Positions 40,286 to 52,660 are shown, counted from the stretch's first letter. The stretch is DNA of 64,000 bases from Symbiodinium natans (GCA_905221605.1 CAJNDS010002702.1:234501-298500); one strand, 5' to 3'. A program made the numbers and translations. Notes: generated by a model from the letters alone, not told the origin.

Positions 40286-41204
40286 AGGGTTTATCTGGGG
40301 TCTACGATAACAAAAGGCCCCTAAAACAGTCCTCAAATAGTAGGATTCCCTTATAAGAAGGACGCCAATAGTACCCCAACTATCGCAAAGCCCCATATTA
40401 CTGTTATTGGTAGTGTATATCGGGTTCCCTGATCGCTCTCGGTGAGCTTACACTTTGGGTGTCCCTGCGGGTTTAGGGTTTAGGGTTTTATACCAGCAAG
40501 ATAAAACCCCACTTCGTTGCTTCATAGAATATTTCCCGAAATCGGGGCACCCTTAATATATCCCAAAATAGTATAATCCGTATTATAGGAATTGGGGGGG
40601 GGGGGTACGCCTGTTTTCGGAAACCCCCCCATATGATGGAATCTTCAAGGTAACCCCAAAACCCTAAACCCGAACGCCCAAACCCTTTGACGCTACAATC
40701 CCGAAACCCTAATTCTTTTGAGGTGGCCTTGCGATTTCCGGATCCACACTTGTCAGAAGACAAGGCCGGACGTTGAGGGCTGCAATGCAACCATACAGGG
40801 TTGAGGGTTTGGGGCTTTGGGTTTTTTTAGGCTTTTTGTTGTTTTTTTTGGGTTTTTTGGGCTTTGGGTTTAGGGGCCTTCCCCCAAGATCACCCGTGCT
40901 GTGAGTGAACCTTGGCTGAAGAGGTTGCGCGCTCCAATCCCTCTCTCCGCTCCTCGCTCTCACTCACATCGACCTCTCTGACGGTCGATCTTATTAGTGC
41001 TTTGTTTTTTTCTTCGTGTTTCTCTCTCAGGGTCGTTATCTCGTTTTTCTGAAATTCGTTCTTTCGTTGCTTTTGTTTGTCTCGTACCGTATACTCCGAA
41101 GCTGAAGAGTTGCAAGAGCCTGCAAGGAGAAATTGAAAGACACCCTGCGCCATGCCCCCCGCGTCTAGGGTTGTTAGCGTTTGTATAGGGTTTAGGGGTT
41201 CTAG

Positions 41205-41332
41205 GGTTTAAAGGGTTAACGGGTTTAAAGGGTTTAAAGGGTTTAAAGGGTTTAAAGGGTTTAAAGGGTTTAAAGGGTTTAAAGGGTTTAAAGGGTTTAA
41301 AGGGTTTAAAGGGTTTAGGGTTTAGAGTTGCT
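41205..41332 (+). repeat. Nonamer array GTTTAAAGG
   Basis: About eleven 9-bp units (heptamer with AA added), ending in two regular TTTAGGG-like units. Produces a spurious FKP-repeat ORF on the minus strand. Confidence 0.9.
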
Positions 41333-42683
41333 GAGTCCTGCCACTGACAGGCCAGATCTTGGTCAGCTCCGCCGCATGCTCGGGATAAGAAAGTAACACC
41401 GCGAGAATGGGTATCGTGCAACATAATATTAGTCATCATGTACTAGAATACACATATAATAGAACACACTACAGTTTGTTTAAAAACCCCCCTCCCCATG
41501 AAGAAAAAAACTTCCTTACAAGGGAAGTTTAGGGATTACAGCTTTAAAATCGTTTGGGGGATTCTTAAGCAAATAGTCGTATAATCGAATAGAACTTCAA
41601 CAACAAAATGAACTTCTTAAGAAAACACAGGCCCCCTGAAAAGGGACCTTAGGGTTTAGGGGTTATTTAGGGGCTACTTAGGTACATAGGGACTGTATAA
41701 GGTACATGTAGGGGTTATGTAGTAGGAGAATAAGATTAAGGGTCCCTTCCTAGGGGTCCCTCCTTTTACCCTAGACCCTAGACCCTAGACCCTAAACCCT
41801 AAACCCTAAACCCTAAACCCTAAACCCTAAACCCTAAACCCTAACCTCCTTAACTTGTGCACATGTCAAGGCTGGAGCTATCGGACCTCTTGTGGCACAC
41901 CGATGGTTGCAGCACGCCTTCCTGGCATGGACTTTCGGAGTCATGAGGGGGTTTCCCAAAGCAGGGATGCAGGGTTTAGGGTTTAGGGTTTAGGGTTTAG
42001 GGGTTTAGGCGGTTTAGCATTTAGGGAACCCTTGTTGGGGGATTCGGATAAGAGTTGTGATTTTTTAAGGGGCTCTGCTAGGGCATACCCCCATTTTGCT
42101 GCACATGCCACCACGCCGGCGAAGCCACCGAGTTCCGCAACTGAGCATCAGAGGATGGTCATCATAAAGCTCATAAGAATACCAACGTCATGCACATACG
42201 GTCACACAGGACCATCCCTGTTTACAGATTTTCCACACACCTACCTAAGTTGCGCGGTCGGCTCAAGTTGAAAAACGCGGGATGCTGTGACTGGGAGGCG
42301 GCAGTGCAGTCGGCATCCGTTCAGCTTGCTGGTAGGCCTCTGCAGTGGCTTTGAATTCCGTGTGCTTTCGTTCAGTTCACGTCTTAGGTCTTAGGCGGCT
42401 TAAGGTTTATGGGCTTATTTGCACTGGCAGGCGTCGCGCTCACAGACACACAGCAGCTTCCAGCCGAGAAGCTGTGCGGAAACTTGTGTCGGTGTCCTGG
42501 CGATCGCATCAAGGTCAGAGTTTGCGGCGTGAGCATATTGGGACTAGCTGGCTCGAAAGAAGCTTTGCTGAGGAGACTTCGCGCGCCGCTCGTTTCTTGC
42601 ATGTGCAAAGGGTCTATAAGCAGCTTCCCAGGCAACATCTAGGAATCACGTGTTCTTCTCAATTCCGAAATGTGAGCTTGCAG

Positions 42684-43974
42684 CCATGCCGGCTCCCTTT
42701 GATGACCCGCAGAGCTGCGGGGTGAGCAAAGGCATGCCTTGCGTGGCTCAGCGCCTTGCGTCACTCGCTGTCCGTTGTGTGCTGCTGGGGGCGTTTTTGA
42801 CCCGTCGTCCTTGTGCAAGGCGAACGGCTGCTCATCGCGGCCGCTGCGCCGCAGATTCTGCACGACCTGCCTGCTGCTCTGCGTGTGCAGGAGTTGGTAC
42901 CAGCATGGCTGATAAACCGTAAACCCTAAACCCAAAGCCGAAAACCCTTAACCTGACGGTGGGCCGCATCGACTATCCCTGGGGCCCACTAAAGAGGGTT
43001 TAGGGTCCAGGGATCTAGAGGTTCAACGGTTTAGAGGAGGTTTAGAGGTTTAAGGGTTTTGGGGCTTAGGGGTGTAGGGTTTAGGGGTTTGGTGTTTTGG
43101 GGACCATCAAGCAGCTTCGCAACCGGCATTGAAGGTCCTTGAACACCCATACTCCCGTGGGGGTTTGAGAAGCTCAGGAGGTCGATTTCTCTAATTGCTT
43201 GGGCGCCTTCTTTGTGGTCCATCTTTGCACGGGGGATCACGGGGGAGTATTTCTACGTGAGGTGTACCGAGCTTGTATCAAAAAAGCTCCCCTTCTCTTG
43301 TGATTTCCACTGACGTGGACTTCCTTTTTGTGTGAGATACGATTTTATGGTGCGCTACACAGCAGCCTCCATCTGCTTCCCGAAACCCTATAGACCCTAA
43401 AGCCAGGACACGGTGCACTTTGATACACGTGAGTACAACCTGCGTGAGCAGATCACCGCCTTGCTGGCAAGCACAGACGCTGAAGTCTTAGCATGTAATG
43501 TTTGAATACGAGGTGCGCACCTTTGAAGATTGATGTCGATTGCAGGTCGGACGCTTCCCGAATGAGAGCGAGGCCCTGGAAGATTTCGAGGCAGGTTCTT
43601 TCCGTGTCTGCTGACATGGGTATTGCCTGGCTATACCTCATAGTATTATAGGGCCCATCCCCCCCACCCCCCCCCCCTCCGCCCCAAAACCCAAACCCTA
43701 TATTATACCCTAGACCCAAACCACCCCCAAAAAAGGGCCAACAACAAGTACCTACTATATTCGGAAACGCCCACATTCATCATCCCCAGCGGATTGGAGG
43801 CCGTCTCGACCATCTTCCGCTCCTTTCCGGCACGGCAGCGGCTCTGTGAGATCGTCACGCAGGCGGCGTTTAGGGTTTAGGGTTTAGGTTTCGGGTTTGC
43901 TGAAATATGGCGCAGATGCTGTGAAGGTTAGGATGCAGAAGAGGCTCCAAAGCTTCGTCAGGTGCGCAGAGCAG
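42684..43974 (+). CDS. Gene F exons, unknown; one resembles a channel C-linker helix
   Basis: Exon 42684-42721 (TTGCAG|C, GTGAGC donor) reads MPAPFDDPQSC. Exon 42855-42907 (CCGCAG|A) reads ILHDLPAALRVQELVPA, similar to the 'LxxLPxxLR' helix before cyclic-nucleotide-binding domains of ion channels, a weak hint. Exon 43407-43466 (GCCAG|G, GC donor) reads DTVHFDTREYNLREQITALL. Exon 43546-43594 (TTGCAG|G) reads VGRFPNESEALEDFEA. Exon 43790-43862 (CCCCAG|C, GC donor) reads GLEAVSTIFRSFPARQRLCE then IVTQ. Exon about 43896-43974 (GT donor) reads LKYGADAVKVRMQKRLQSFV. They may belong to one gene, possibly joined to the oxygenase downstream; family not settled. Confidence 0.45.
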
Positions 43975-44366
43975 GTCTGGCCTGATTGTGCAGTGCCATC
44001 TAACACCTTTCTTCCCACCCCACGCCGTCCAAGGCGGCAGAGCCACCCTACCTATTCCTTTTATAGCTAACCTCAAGTAAATTGCCTTCCATGGTCCAGA
44101 TCGTTTCCCCAGAAGGTTCAGTCCGGGCAAGGTGGGTGAGCAGGAGCCCACCGGCCCTCTGGTTGGGGGAGGCGGGCGAGCGACCTGGGTCGGCTGGAGC
44201 CAGGAGGTCGAGGGGCTTAGGCCCCCCCCCCCCCCCCCGCCCCCACTGTAGGGGGGCGGCCTCAGCCTTGAGTTTGGAATTTAGAGTTTGAAATTTAGGG
44301 TTTATGGTTTAGGGTTTGTTTTGTTACATTCTGACGAAACCAGCTTTGCTTCATAGTTTGACAGAG

Positions 44367-45735
44367 CCAGTTGTGAACCTACTGCCCTACTGCTGCTGCC
44401 CCATCCTGCACACCCGCCCATCGCTGCAAGATCATGGTGAGCTTCCAATTCCTCGGCAGGCATCCGACTTTCTGGCGGTGTATGAAAGGCTCGTCCTGGA
44501 GGTGCTTGTCCCATGGCTCCGAAACCGCCTCGAGGGACAGGCCACGCGGCTTGCCGGAACGTCGGGCTATTTCAGCTAAACCCTTATCCCTCAAGTGCCC
44601 TGAAGGTCGAGCATGTGGGTCCGAGCCCTGGCAGCACTTAGAAGAGAGCTACCTTGAGATGCTCCACAAAGTAAGTGTGCAACGAAAGGTCAGCAGTGAG
44701 ATGCCTTGTGTTTAGGACTCAAGGCTGAGGTCTGAGTTAGTTTGGCTGCAGCTGATGCGAGGACCAACTTTTCTTACCAGTATCCGCCCACTCTGCGCAT
44801 TCAGCCGGGAAGGACACTCACTCATCCCAGTTGGCAGTTCCATGTTTTTCGCACCGGAGCAGCCCATAACCCGAAGTCCTAAACTGCATGCCCCGACACT
44901 CAGCAGTACTTAGCAGGTCATAGTTTAGATACAAACACGAGACCTCTACCTTGGACACCTAAGACGTCGCCTTGGGTTCGGGGACCTTTTCTAAGAATTT
45001 CTTATGGAATATCCAGGCGATGTGTAAGTATGTGCAGGGAAGCCTTTTACAGGTACAACCTTAGGGGTGCAAAAGTTAAATTGGATCCCTCTATACAAAT
45101 CCCACGAATCAAGGGTAAAACAGTACAACCCCTGAAGCTATTCCCTACACCCTTAACTTAACCCTAAACCTTAAACTGCCTTAAACCCTAAACTGTTGTA
45201 GGATCCGCGCCCTTAAACCCTAAACCCTAAACCCTAAACCCTAACCCCCCCAATCCCTAAACCCTAAGCCCGAAATCCAAGCCTCTCAGGAGCAAGGAAT
45301 TTAAGCGCCCTCATCGAGATGCTGAGTATGGCCACCAGATCGGGGAGCCACGCCTTGTTTAGGGTTTAGGGTTTAGGGTTTAGGGTTTAGGGTTTAGGGT
45401 TGGCTTCGGGTGGCTTGCTTGACTTGTCAAGTCTGGGGATGGAGAAAGTTAGAACTCCGCGGCCATTCTTGGGATCAGGAGCCAAGGCTTCCCCAGCTGA
45501 GTTGGGAGAGACACCACGCCTGGAGACCCTCAGCCACCTGAAGCATCCCCAGGCTTTGTTCTGTGGGCTGCTAAGCATGTAGGGTCTAGGATGCCCCTTC
45601 AGGGTTCTTGAGTAACCTACAGCCAAGAAGAAGGCTTTTGTGGCCCGGAAGGTCTATCCAAGACCCAGCAACCTGGAACACCACACTTGCAAGCCAGAGC
45701 AGAATCCCCACAAAATAATCTCAGTGTAAACACTG

Positions 45736-45783
<48 letters not shown>

Positions 45784-46836
45784 AAACAAAAAAACAGAAA
45801 AAGAGTCAAGCCCTGAGGAGCTGAACTTTTGGATGCCGCTGACGGACTACTCCATGACTGAGGCCGAGCAGTCGACGTGGAGAGTTCAGGGGGTTTCAGG
45901 CTTAAGGGCTGTCGGGCTTGGGATTCTACAGGGGTTAGGTGCGTTTTAGGGTTGAGGGCTTTAGGGCGGCTTAAACATTCAGCATTAGGGCTTTAGGATG
46001 TTTAGGATGTAGGGTTTAGGGCTGAGGGTTTAGGGTTTTAGGTGGTTCAGAGTTGTAGGGGCCATTGGTTAGAGGGCAAGGTGTGGGGTCTTCGGGCCTT
46101 CACACCCTCAAACTTGCTGCACCCGACCTAGGCGACCTTGTGGGTGGAGAGCAGCCCCGGTGCAGAGGACTTCCAGCCGTTGGCCATCAACCATGGCAGT
46201 GGCAGGGCTCAACACGGGTCTCAGGGTTTGCTGGGCAGTAGCTTTGCAGTGTGAGGTTTGGTAGGGCCCAGGGAGAAGTCTTCAGCGTCTAGGTGTTTAG
46301 AGGGCTTAGGATGTTTAGGGTTTGGGATCTGGGAGGTTATGGTTAAGGGGCTTATTCCCTAAAGCCTAATCGGCCAAGCAAGCACGGAGCTCTGAACCGG
46401 TGTTGGAGAGTCGGGGTTCGCTCCCTGTGACTTGCGGTACTGGCTCAGTATCGGGGTTGTGATGCAGTGTTCAGGTGGCATTAGGAATCCGTTCATAAAG
46501 AGAATGTTTCTTTTGGTGAGTGTGCAAGAAGGTGGAGGCATGGCAGGCGAACATTTCAGCCGCAGCATGGGCAAGTTGCCGTGAGAAGGAAACGGGTTTG
46601 GGGTTTTGGGAGTTTTTTTTTTTGGGGGGGGAGGGGGGGGGGGGGGGGGGAAACCGCAGTATTTACCTACCCTAAAACCCCTAAACCGTAAACCCTAAAA
46701 CCTAAAAACCCTAAAACCCTAAACCCTAACCCTAAACCCTAAACCAAACCCTAAACCCTAAACCCTAAACCCCTAAACCCGCCCCCCCCCCCCCCAAGGC
46801 ATCGCGGTGTTCCACGGTACGCTCTGCAGGCACAAG
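44367..46836 (+). CDS. Phytanoyl-CoA dioxygenase/StrG-like Fe(II)/2OG oxygenase, partial
   Basis: Exons: 44367-about 44543 (ASDFLAVYERLVLEVLVPWL), 44635-44670 (HLEESYLEMLHK, donor GTAAGT), 44781-about 44829 (YPPTLRIQPGRTLTHPSW), 45297-45344 (EFKRPHRDAEYGHQIG, GA donor), 45818-45883 (ELNFWMPLTDYSMTEAEQST, GT donor), 46132-46201 (ATLWVESSPGAEDFQPLAIN, GC donor), 46799-46836 (IAVFHGTLCRHK, GC donor). The joined order RIQPG / PHRDAEYGH / GELNFWMPLT / LWVESSPG / FHGTLCRH matches a PhyH-like hydroxylase group that includes streptomycin StrG. The HxD pair of the iron site is in PHRD; the distal His is probably in the FHGTLCRH exon. An oxidative cytosolic enzyme is inferred; substrate unknown. The last exon (RVSLDFR-type) was not found. 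Confidence 0.65.
45739..45787 (+). repeat. Poly-C followed by poly-A tract
   Basis: About 35 C then A-rich sequence, in the intron before the oxygenase exon at 45818. Similar long G or C tracts occur near 5604, 5810-5855, 11988, 16442, 46625, 47547 and 55590. Confidence 0.8.
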
Positions 46837-46839
46837 GCC

Positions 46840-47952
46840 GGGGACTTGGCGACTCTCAGAACCAGAGCTTCAAAAGCCAGTAAAGTAAGGGATGCATTAG
46901 GGTTTAGGGTTTAGGGTTTATGGTTTAGGGTTTAGGGTTTAGGGTTTAGGGTTTAGGGTTTAGGGTTTAGGGTTTAGGGTTTAGGGTTTAGGGTTTAGGG
47001 AATATATACAAGGAGTATATTCAGGAATACACATATAAATATTGAATGTATACATAGCATCCATATAGTGGATGACTACACATTAAATTACCACTGGGAT
47101 CGTTATATCACAGTTGAGAACATGTGGGGCTTTGGGGCACGGGGCAGATCGTATGGCAGCAGATGGGGCAGTTTTGACGTGATGGCATGATAGCTTCATG
47201 CGAGGTGCCGGCGAACACCTCGCCATTCACGAGACGCTTCGCTGCAATCCACAGAGAGTCTGCATGCGGGAAAATCTGGAAGCGAAGCGAGCGGGTGGCT
47301 ACCTTTTGGCAGCAGGTCTTCAGAATCGCCTTTTGTTGCAACAGAGTATAAGCTGGGCCAGGCAAAGCTGTCCGATTTCGGTATGGCATGCTCAGCAGCT
47401 TCCACATAGTACAACATGACTTTTGCGCATATGCGCACGCCTCCTAAACCCCAAGAGAAACCCTAAACCTCTATAGCCTCTAAAGCCTCAACCGAAACCC
47501 CTAAACCCCTAAACCTCTAAACCCCCAAACCCCCCAACCCCTAAACCCCCCCCCCCCCCCCCCTCCGCCGCCCTACGTGTGGAGCCCCAGGAGTTTCTCT
47601 TGACTTCCGGATCGGTGTTGGCGACTTCTTCGACAGAGAGCTGTGGCAGCCTTGTATTTAAACAATTAATTCTACATATATCAATGCATGCTAGTAAGAT
47701 CATGATTGTCATGACGATCGACATGCTATATATATATATATATATATAGATACATATATATATATATATATGCAGAATATGCATATGCATGTGTATGTAT
47801 ATATTACATGTATTTCACATATTATGCATGTCATATTACTAATTGTATATGATGTATCATACGGATGATATGTGTGGTTGCGCACAGTCATATTATGTAT
47901 AACCTATGTCTATATATCTATATATATATACACATATTAGATAGATAGAGAG

Positions 47953-47983
<31 letters not shown>

Positions 47984-48225
47984 ATGTCATGCATGCCGAC
48001 TCACAGATCGACCCAGGACTGGCAGTTGAATGGCGTGAAGCATGTCCACGGTCGGCGTTGCTTGCATGCATTAGAGTGCATGTGCAATTACTCTTAGTGG
48101 CCATAGGGTTGGTTTAGGGTTTAGGGTTTCCTCCAGAAAAGGAGGGTTTAGGTTTTAGGGTTGAGGTTTTCTGGATTAGGTTTTAGGGTTTAGGGTGTGG
48201 GGCAGCAGGCCTAAGCACTGTCCGA
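46840..48225. other. Repeat-rich stretch without a placed exon
   Basis: Contains a TTTAGGG array (46898-47000), overlapping open frames near 47108-47438 on both strands that I could not resolve, degenerate CCCTAAA repeats with a C tract (47430-47565), long TA/TATATG microsatellites (47728-47990), and degenerate TTTAGGG repeats (48105-48200). Confidence 0.5.
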
Positions 48226-48230
48226 CCCAG

Positions 48231-48590
48231 GTGAAGTTGTACTATGACCTCATGACCGATGGCCCGCGTTTCGCCTCATCAGAGCCAGTGCCTACACCTG
48301 GAAAAGGCCACAGCGCCCACGTCGCAGAACTCAAGAGGGCCCGGCATGCCCAGCTCATGGACATCTTGGGGTGCTGAGAGCCCCCACCCGTCCGGCGGTG
48401 CCAGCCATCGCGAGCCACCGTCCAGTCGAGTTTGCGAAGTTCTTTGACAAACCCCGTGCGAACACCGTGCTGCCGCTGCCTGATCGAGATTTCAATCAGC
48501 ACGCACAGCAGCAGCTGTGCCCGAATGGCGACCTTCTGCCTGACTTGGAATACGAGGAGTCAAAGGATGCAGCGCATTACAAGCTCGCCA
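48231..48590 (+). CDS. Gene G, two exons separated by a 44-bp intron, unknown
   Basis: Exon 48231-48370 (GACCCAG|G, GT donor) reads VKLYYDLMTDGPRFASSEPV then HVAELKRARHAQLMDIL. Exon 48415-48590 (TCGCGAG|C, GA donor) completes a glycine codon (GG|C) and reads HRPVEFAKFFDKPRANTVLP, LPDRDFNQHAQQQLCPNGDL and LEYEESKDAAHYKLA. The phase match and good codon use support both. The first intron is only 44 bp, far shorter than its neighbours. No family recognised; the YYDLM start is reminiscent of glutathione transferases but the rest does not fit. Confidence 0.6.
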
Positions 48591-49070
48591 GACATCTATT
48601 AATTAAGGGTGACAGCAAAAGGATTAAGAGGACTTCAGAGGCCATACCAGGCACATGGCTCTTCAGCAAAGAAACTGGCTCCCCCAATTCCTTATTACTG
48701 ATTTTGTTTAAGGTGCGTAACAGCAAGCTATATCGACAGGTTGCTGGGTCATCTGGGTCCTGGCGTAGAGTCAAGAATCCCTAACGAGGGCCCACTCGTA
48801 GCACCTTACTCCCCTCTCTGTGCAATATTGCAGCACCCCACAAGAGCAATTACTGACTACGTTCACTGTAATCGTACTTATAATTCGTGGGGCTCTCATA
48901 TTATGCTTAGGGTGTTGAGTAAACGATCAGGGACTCGTAAGCCCTCTTGACCAAAGAACTGCAGTCGAGGTGTTTGGCCGGGGTCTCACATCCAGTTGCG
49001 TCGCGAGCCGGCGCTGAAGATCTGTGATCCGGGCTGTGCCACGGGCTGAGTGGCCCCATCAGGGGTTTAG

Positions 49071-49147
49071 AACTTACACCGATGTAGACACTTCGGGTTT
49101 GATGCGGTTTCAGGAAGCTCTGAGGGTTCAACAGTACAAGTGGCACA
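49071..49147 (+). CDS. EF-hand exon
   Basis: Follows GGGGTTTAG|A, so the acceptor resembles a telomere-type unit. Reads TYTDVDTSGLMRFQEALRVQ then QYKWH. The loop D-V-D-T-S-G-L-M-R-F-Q-E fits an EF-hand calcium site (D1, D3, S5, G6, E12). Donor GA at 49148. Possibly the same gene as the exons at 48.2-48.6 kb. Confidence 0.5.
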
Positions 49148-49255
49148 GGACGCCGCTGCGCTGTGCCGCGAGGGCGCAGCTTTGCGAGGCCACCCCTGGG
49201 CATGTCTGATCACTTCGCAATGTCTTATTCTGGACTTGTGTGCAATGCTGCAAAG

Positions 49256-50183
49256 GCTATGAGGGGCTTGTGCCAGGACCTCATGCGACAGACTTTGGGT
49301 GTGGGATGCAGCCATCGTCACAGCCATAACAGAGCCGAGTTCTGAAAGGCCATGCCCCCCGGATGCCGAAGCACCGGGACAAGCTTTGCCTCTGAGCCTC
49401 CGCCTGCTTCTTAGATTCAGTTCTCTGAACATCTCTGATCGGTGGTGGGTGCGCGCTCTAACACGGCCCCGTATGTTTCGGGCCCTAAGAGTTTCAAAAT
49501 GGCCATGAGACGCCATGTGCTTTGGGAGCTGTCATGAAAACCACTTCTCAGGTGCTGGGGACTGTGTCATACTGCATCCACACACGGCCCATGCAGCGGC
49601 GTCCAGGCCTTAGCGCCCCGACAGGTTTTTGGCTGATCTAGGGCCTGGATGGGGGTTTCCCAAAACAGGGTTACCCTTTTTGGGTCCCTTTACGTAAGGG
49701 GATTCTAGTCTGTTTGGGGTATAAAAGGGGCACCCCTATTTTGGGAAATGGCCATATAGGGTTCAACGGGCGGACTCAGGCCCAGATACACGCCCAGCGG
49801 TATTCGGATCATGGCCGGTGCCTTATCGTCCGCAAAGCCTGCTTGGCCAGAAAAGCGTGCGACCAGATGCCCACAGCCTCTTAACCCGAAACCCTAAAAG
49901 AGTAACTTAGGTCTACTTCCGGCTGCGGGCAAAAGTGGTGCCGCAACGGGAGCCAGCAGATGAATCCCGAGAAACCTGTCGGGAGGCGATGTGCTGCAGC
50001 TACTTACATGCACGACAGCTAGGACTTCGACGAGGGCTACGAAGTTACTACGATACCTTCCACCCATCCCTCGTTCCTCAGCACCTGGCAGGTGTTCTTC
50101 GACTTGCCTGGTGTGGCCTCTGCTCTCGGCGAAGAGAGCTGGCAGGGCTCACAGCTCGTGCGGAGGGTCTTGGACAACTTGAG
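49256..50183 (+). CDS. Further gene G region exons, unknown
   Basis: Exon 49256-49300 (CAAAG|G, GT) reads AMRGLCQDLMRQTLG. Exon 50023-50183 (GCTAG|G, donor GT) reads DFDEGYEVTTIPSTHPSFLS, TWQVFFDLPGVASALGEES and QGSQLVRRVLDNL. The second has strongly coding-like third positions, so its frame is preferred over two other open frames. Family not recognised. Confidence 0.5.
49649..49760. mobile_element. MITE family M2 copy
   Basis: GGGGGTTTCCCAAAACAGGG at left and CACCCCTATTTTGGGAAATG at right; the centre is GGATTCTAGTCTGTTTGGGG. A well-preserved copy of about 112 bp. Confidence 0.7.
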
Positions 50184-50946
50184 GTTTCTTTGAGGCAAGC
50201 CGATGTGGCTTGAGTGTTCCCGCTTTTTAGACGGGCTCTTCCTGAACCCAGGGATGTTCTAAACCAAGGTTCCTTGTTGGTGTCCCTGTTTAAGAAACCC
50301 CCAAAACCCCGCCCTAAACCCTAAGCCTGAAACCCGGCCTAAACCCGAAAGCTGAGGGCGCCACCGATGCCAGGAGGTTTCTGAAGGCCTCCGGAGGCCT
50401 GCGAAGACCTAAAAGGCCATGGAACACCGAAGTCCGGCCTCCAAACAGTTCTACCAAAAGGAGAGAAGCGCACGCCCTGAAGGAGGTAGGACATTGCTCG
50501 TGCAATGCTCCACGCAACTTGTTGTGGGGTGTGGGTGGTCCTAAAGTAGCTGTGGATGCTTGGACAGGAGATTTGGTGCAGTAACCCTAAGACTGACTGA
50601 CTGGGCCGGTACGTAGCCAAACGATTCGCAAGAAATGTTTTGCATAAGTTATTCAATCGCAAGTAGTAAGTATTCAGCATGTATGATAAACATGCAATAT
50701 ACCAATTCTAGAGTAGATGTTCAAAAACATTTTGTAGAATTTCTACATACTGACCTATCTGTTATACAACTAGAAATACAATAACGGTTGTTAGATGAAC
50801 AAAACAGAGAGGCTCTCAAGATGCCAGTTGCATGGACCTGGCATCATGGCATACAAAAACCCCAACACACACCCCAAAAACAACCCCCTAAAGCCCAAAA
50901 TGAACCCTAAACCCATTCAAAGCCCCTAAACCCCTTACGATGCGAG

Positions 50947-52660
50947 GTCAGACTTCCTGGCTGATGGTGGCGGGACGCGAGACAAAATGGCGAAGTCCGC
51001 TTTGCTGGCACACGCTGATTTCTGCGAGCTTACGGCAAACCTGTCCTTCTGTGCAAGAGCACTCCTAACCCTAAACCCTAAACCCCTAAACCCCAAACCC
51101 CTAAACCCTAAACCCCAAACCCCGAGTGAATATGCGAGTCCGGAGCAGGCCCTGTTGCTGCAGCAGGAGAATAACAGGAATTTGCAGGCGGGCCGCAGAT
51201 GCGGACAAGCCCCCAAAAGGCTTAAAGGTTTTGGGGTCTAGGATTTAGGGTTTAGGGTTTAGGGTTTAGGGCAGCTTGCCGTGCAGTCCTTAAGGGGTGC
51301 TGGGCCCTTGATCGTAAGTCAGATGTGATGTTGCAGCCAGAACCCAGATTGCCCAAACAACTTAGGTCAGAATGTATGCCCTAAACTGATTCTGGTGGAA
51401 GGAATGGTCCTTGATTGAGTGGTTCGGGTCCTCTTGAGGTGTCATGGAATGCCTTGCTACCGCTGGGAGAGATGACTGTAAGCAATACATTAGCAATTGT
51501 CCGCGGGAATGCTAGAAAGTTCACCCGAAACCGTAAGGTAAGCAATCGCCTGCCAATCGTCCACGTCATTCGGTTTGGGATTTAGGGGTTCGGGTTTAGG
51601 GTTTAGGGTCTAGGGTTTAGGATCTAGGGTCTAGGGTCTATAGGGTCTAGAGTTTAGGGTTTAGGGTGTCTCCAAAAACGCCCAAAGCCCCAAACCCCAA
51701 GCCCGAAACCCAAAAGATGGGACCTAGCTCCAAAAGCCCTGGTAGATCTCCACACCCCTAAGCTTCAGGGTTTGTATGGTGCCTACTGCAACTCCTAAAT
51801 CTCAACCTCCTTGACCTCACACCCGAAACCCCAAGTGACTAAGCTCCCAACCCCCCCCCCCCCTCAGGCCCCCCTAAACCCTAAACCCTAAACCCTAACC
51901 CCTAAACCCTAAACCCTAAACCCTAAGCCTAAACCCTAAACCCTAAACCCTAAACCCTAAACCCTAAACCCTAAACCCTAAACCCCCCCACCCCCCTCAG
52001 GCCCAAGTGCAGCAGTTGATCGACCACGGTGCCAGCGCATCCACCTCAGACTCTCAAAAGACGGGAGGGGATCTGCCACGACCTACGGGCCCTGAAAGGT
52101 CCAGCCGGCTTTAGGGTTTAGGGGTCTAGGGGTTTAGGGGTTCAGGGGTTTAGGGGTTTAGGGTTTAGGGTTTAGGGTTACTTCGAGTCCGAAAAGCGTG
52201 GTCCATGCCCGAACCTCTGACTGAGGCTCGGTTGCCGGAGTGCTTCCCAAGTGACACTTGGTTTGGCCAGTGGAGCCCTTTTTTCTTTTTTTCGGGGTTT
52301 AGAGGACTCACAAAGTAACCAACCACAAAAGGGCACGCGTATTGTAATGTGGTTCCTGGGCTACCAAGGACAGGTGTTTGCCAGCCTCCATCTTGGGCAG
52401 GAGGACCCCCTGGAGTTGAAGCTTCGAGGGTCTGAAGGTTGCGCATTGTCTCCCAAAACCCTAGGTTGCGCATTGTCTCCCAAAACCCTAAAACCTTAAA
52501 ACCCTAAAAAACCCTAAATCCTAAAACCCTAAACCCTAGCCCTAAGCCCTAAAACCCTAAACCCTAAAACCCTTGCAGGTTCAACTAGGGCTTCCCACAA
52601 GCCCCCCACTTCTTCCGCTGATGGGGCCACAGATTTTCCCACTTTGATGTATTAAGACCT
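50947..52660 (+). CDS. Gene H exons, coiled-coil-like, unknown
   Basis: Exon 50947-51058 (GCGAG|G, GC donor) reads SDFLADGGGTRDKMAKSALL then AHADFCELTANLSFCA. Exon 51139-51187 (GCGAG|T, GC donor) reads PEQALLLQQENNRNLQ. Exon 52001-52098 (CCTCAG|G, GT donor) reads AQVQQLIDHGASASTSDSQK then TGGDLPRPTGPE. Exon 52401-52429 (GGGCAG|G, GT) reads EDPLELKLR. Exon from 52579 (TTGCAG|G) reads VQLGLPTSPPLLPLMGP and soon stops. Joining exons two and three gives a Gln/Leu/Asn-rich helix (QQENNRNLQAQVQQL), a probable coiled coil. Telomere-type arrays fill the introns (51239-51275, 51590-51670, 51875-51990, 52110-52180). Confidence 0.5.

Larger units (their letters stand above)
39420..42100. other. Stretch with no firmly placed exon
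   Basis: Overlapping open frames at 39422-39687 and 39846-40121 (+) could hold exons, but neither frame nor borders are clear. Contains MITE M7 (40188-40285), an M2 copy (40523-40630), T/G-rich sequence at 40800-40875, the GTTTAAAGG array, and palindromic sequence near 41480-41760 including a partial M8 copy. Confidence 0.4.

Noticed and set aside
44437-44459. A 23-bp GT...AG intron in the oxygenase exon
   Set aside because: Removing it breaks the frame into the well-coding ASDFLAVYERL segment; reading through keeps the frame.
48231-48370. Glutathione S-transferase N-terminus (VKLYYDLM)
   Set aside because: Only the first eight residues look similar; the following sequence lacks the thioredoxin-fold pattern.
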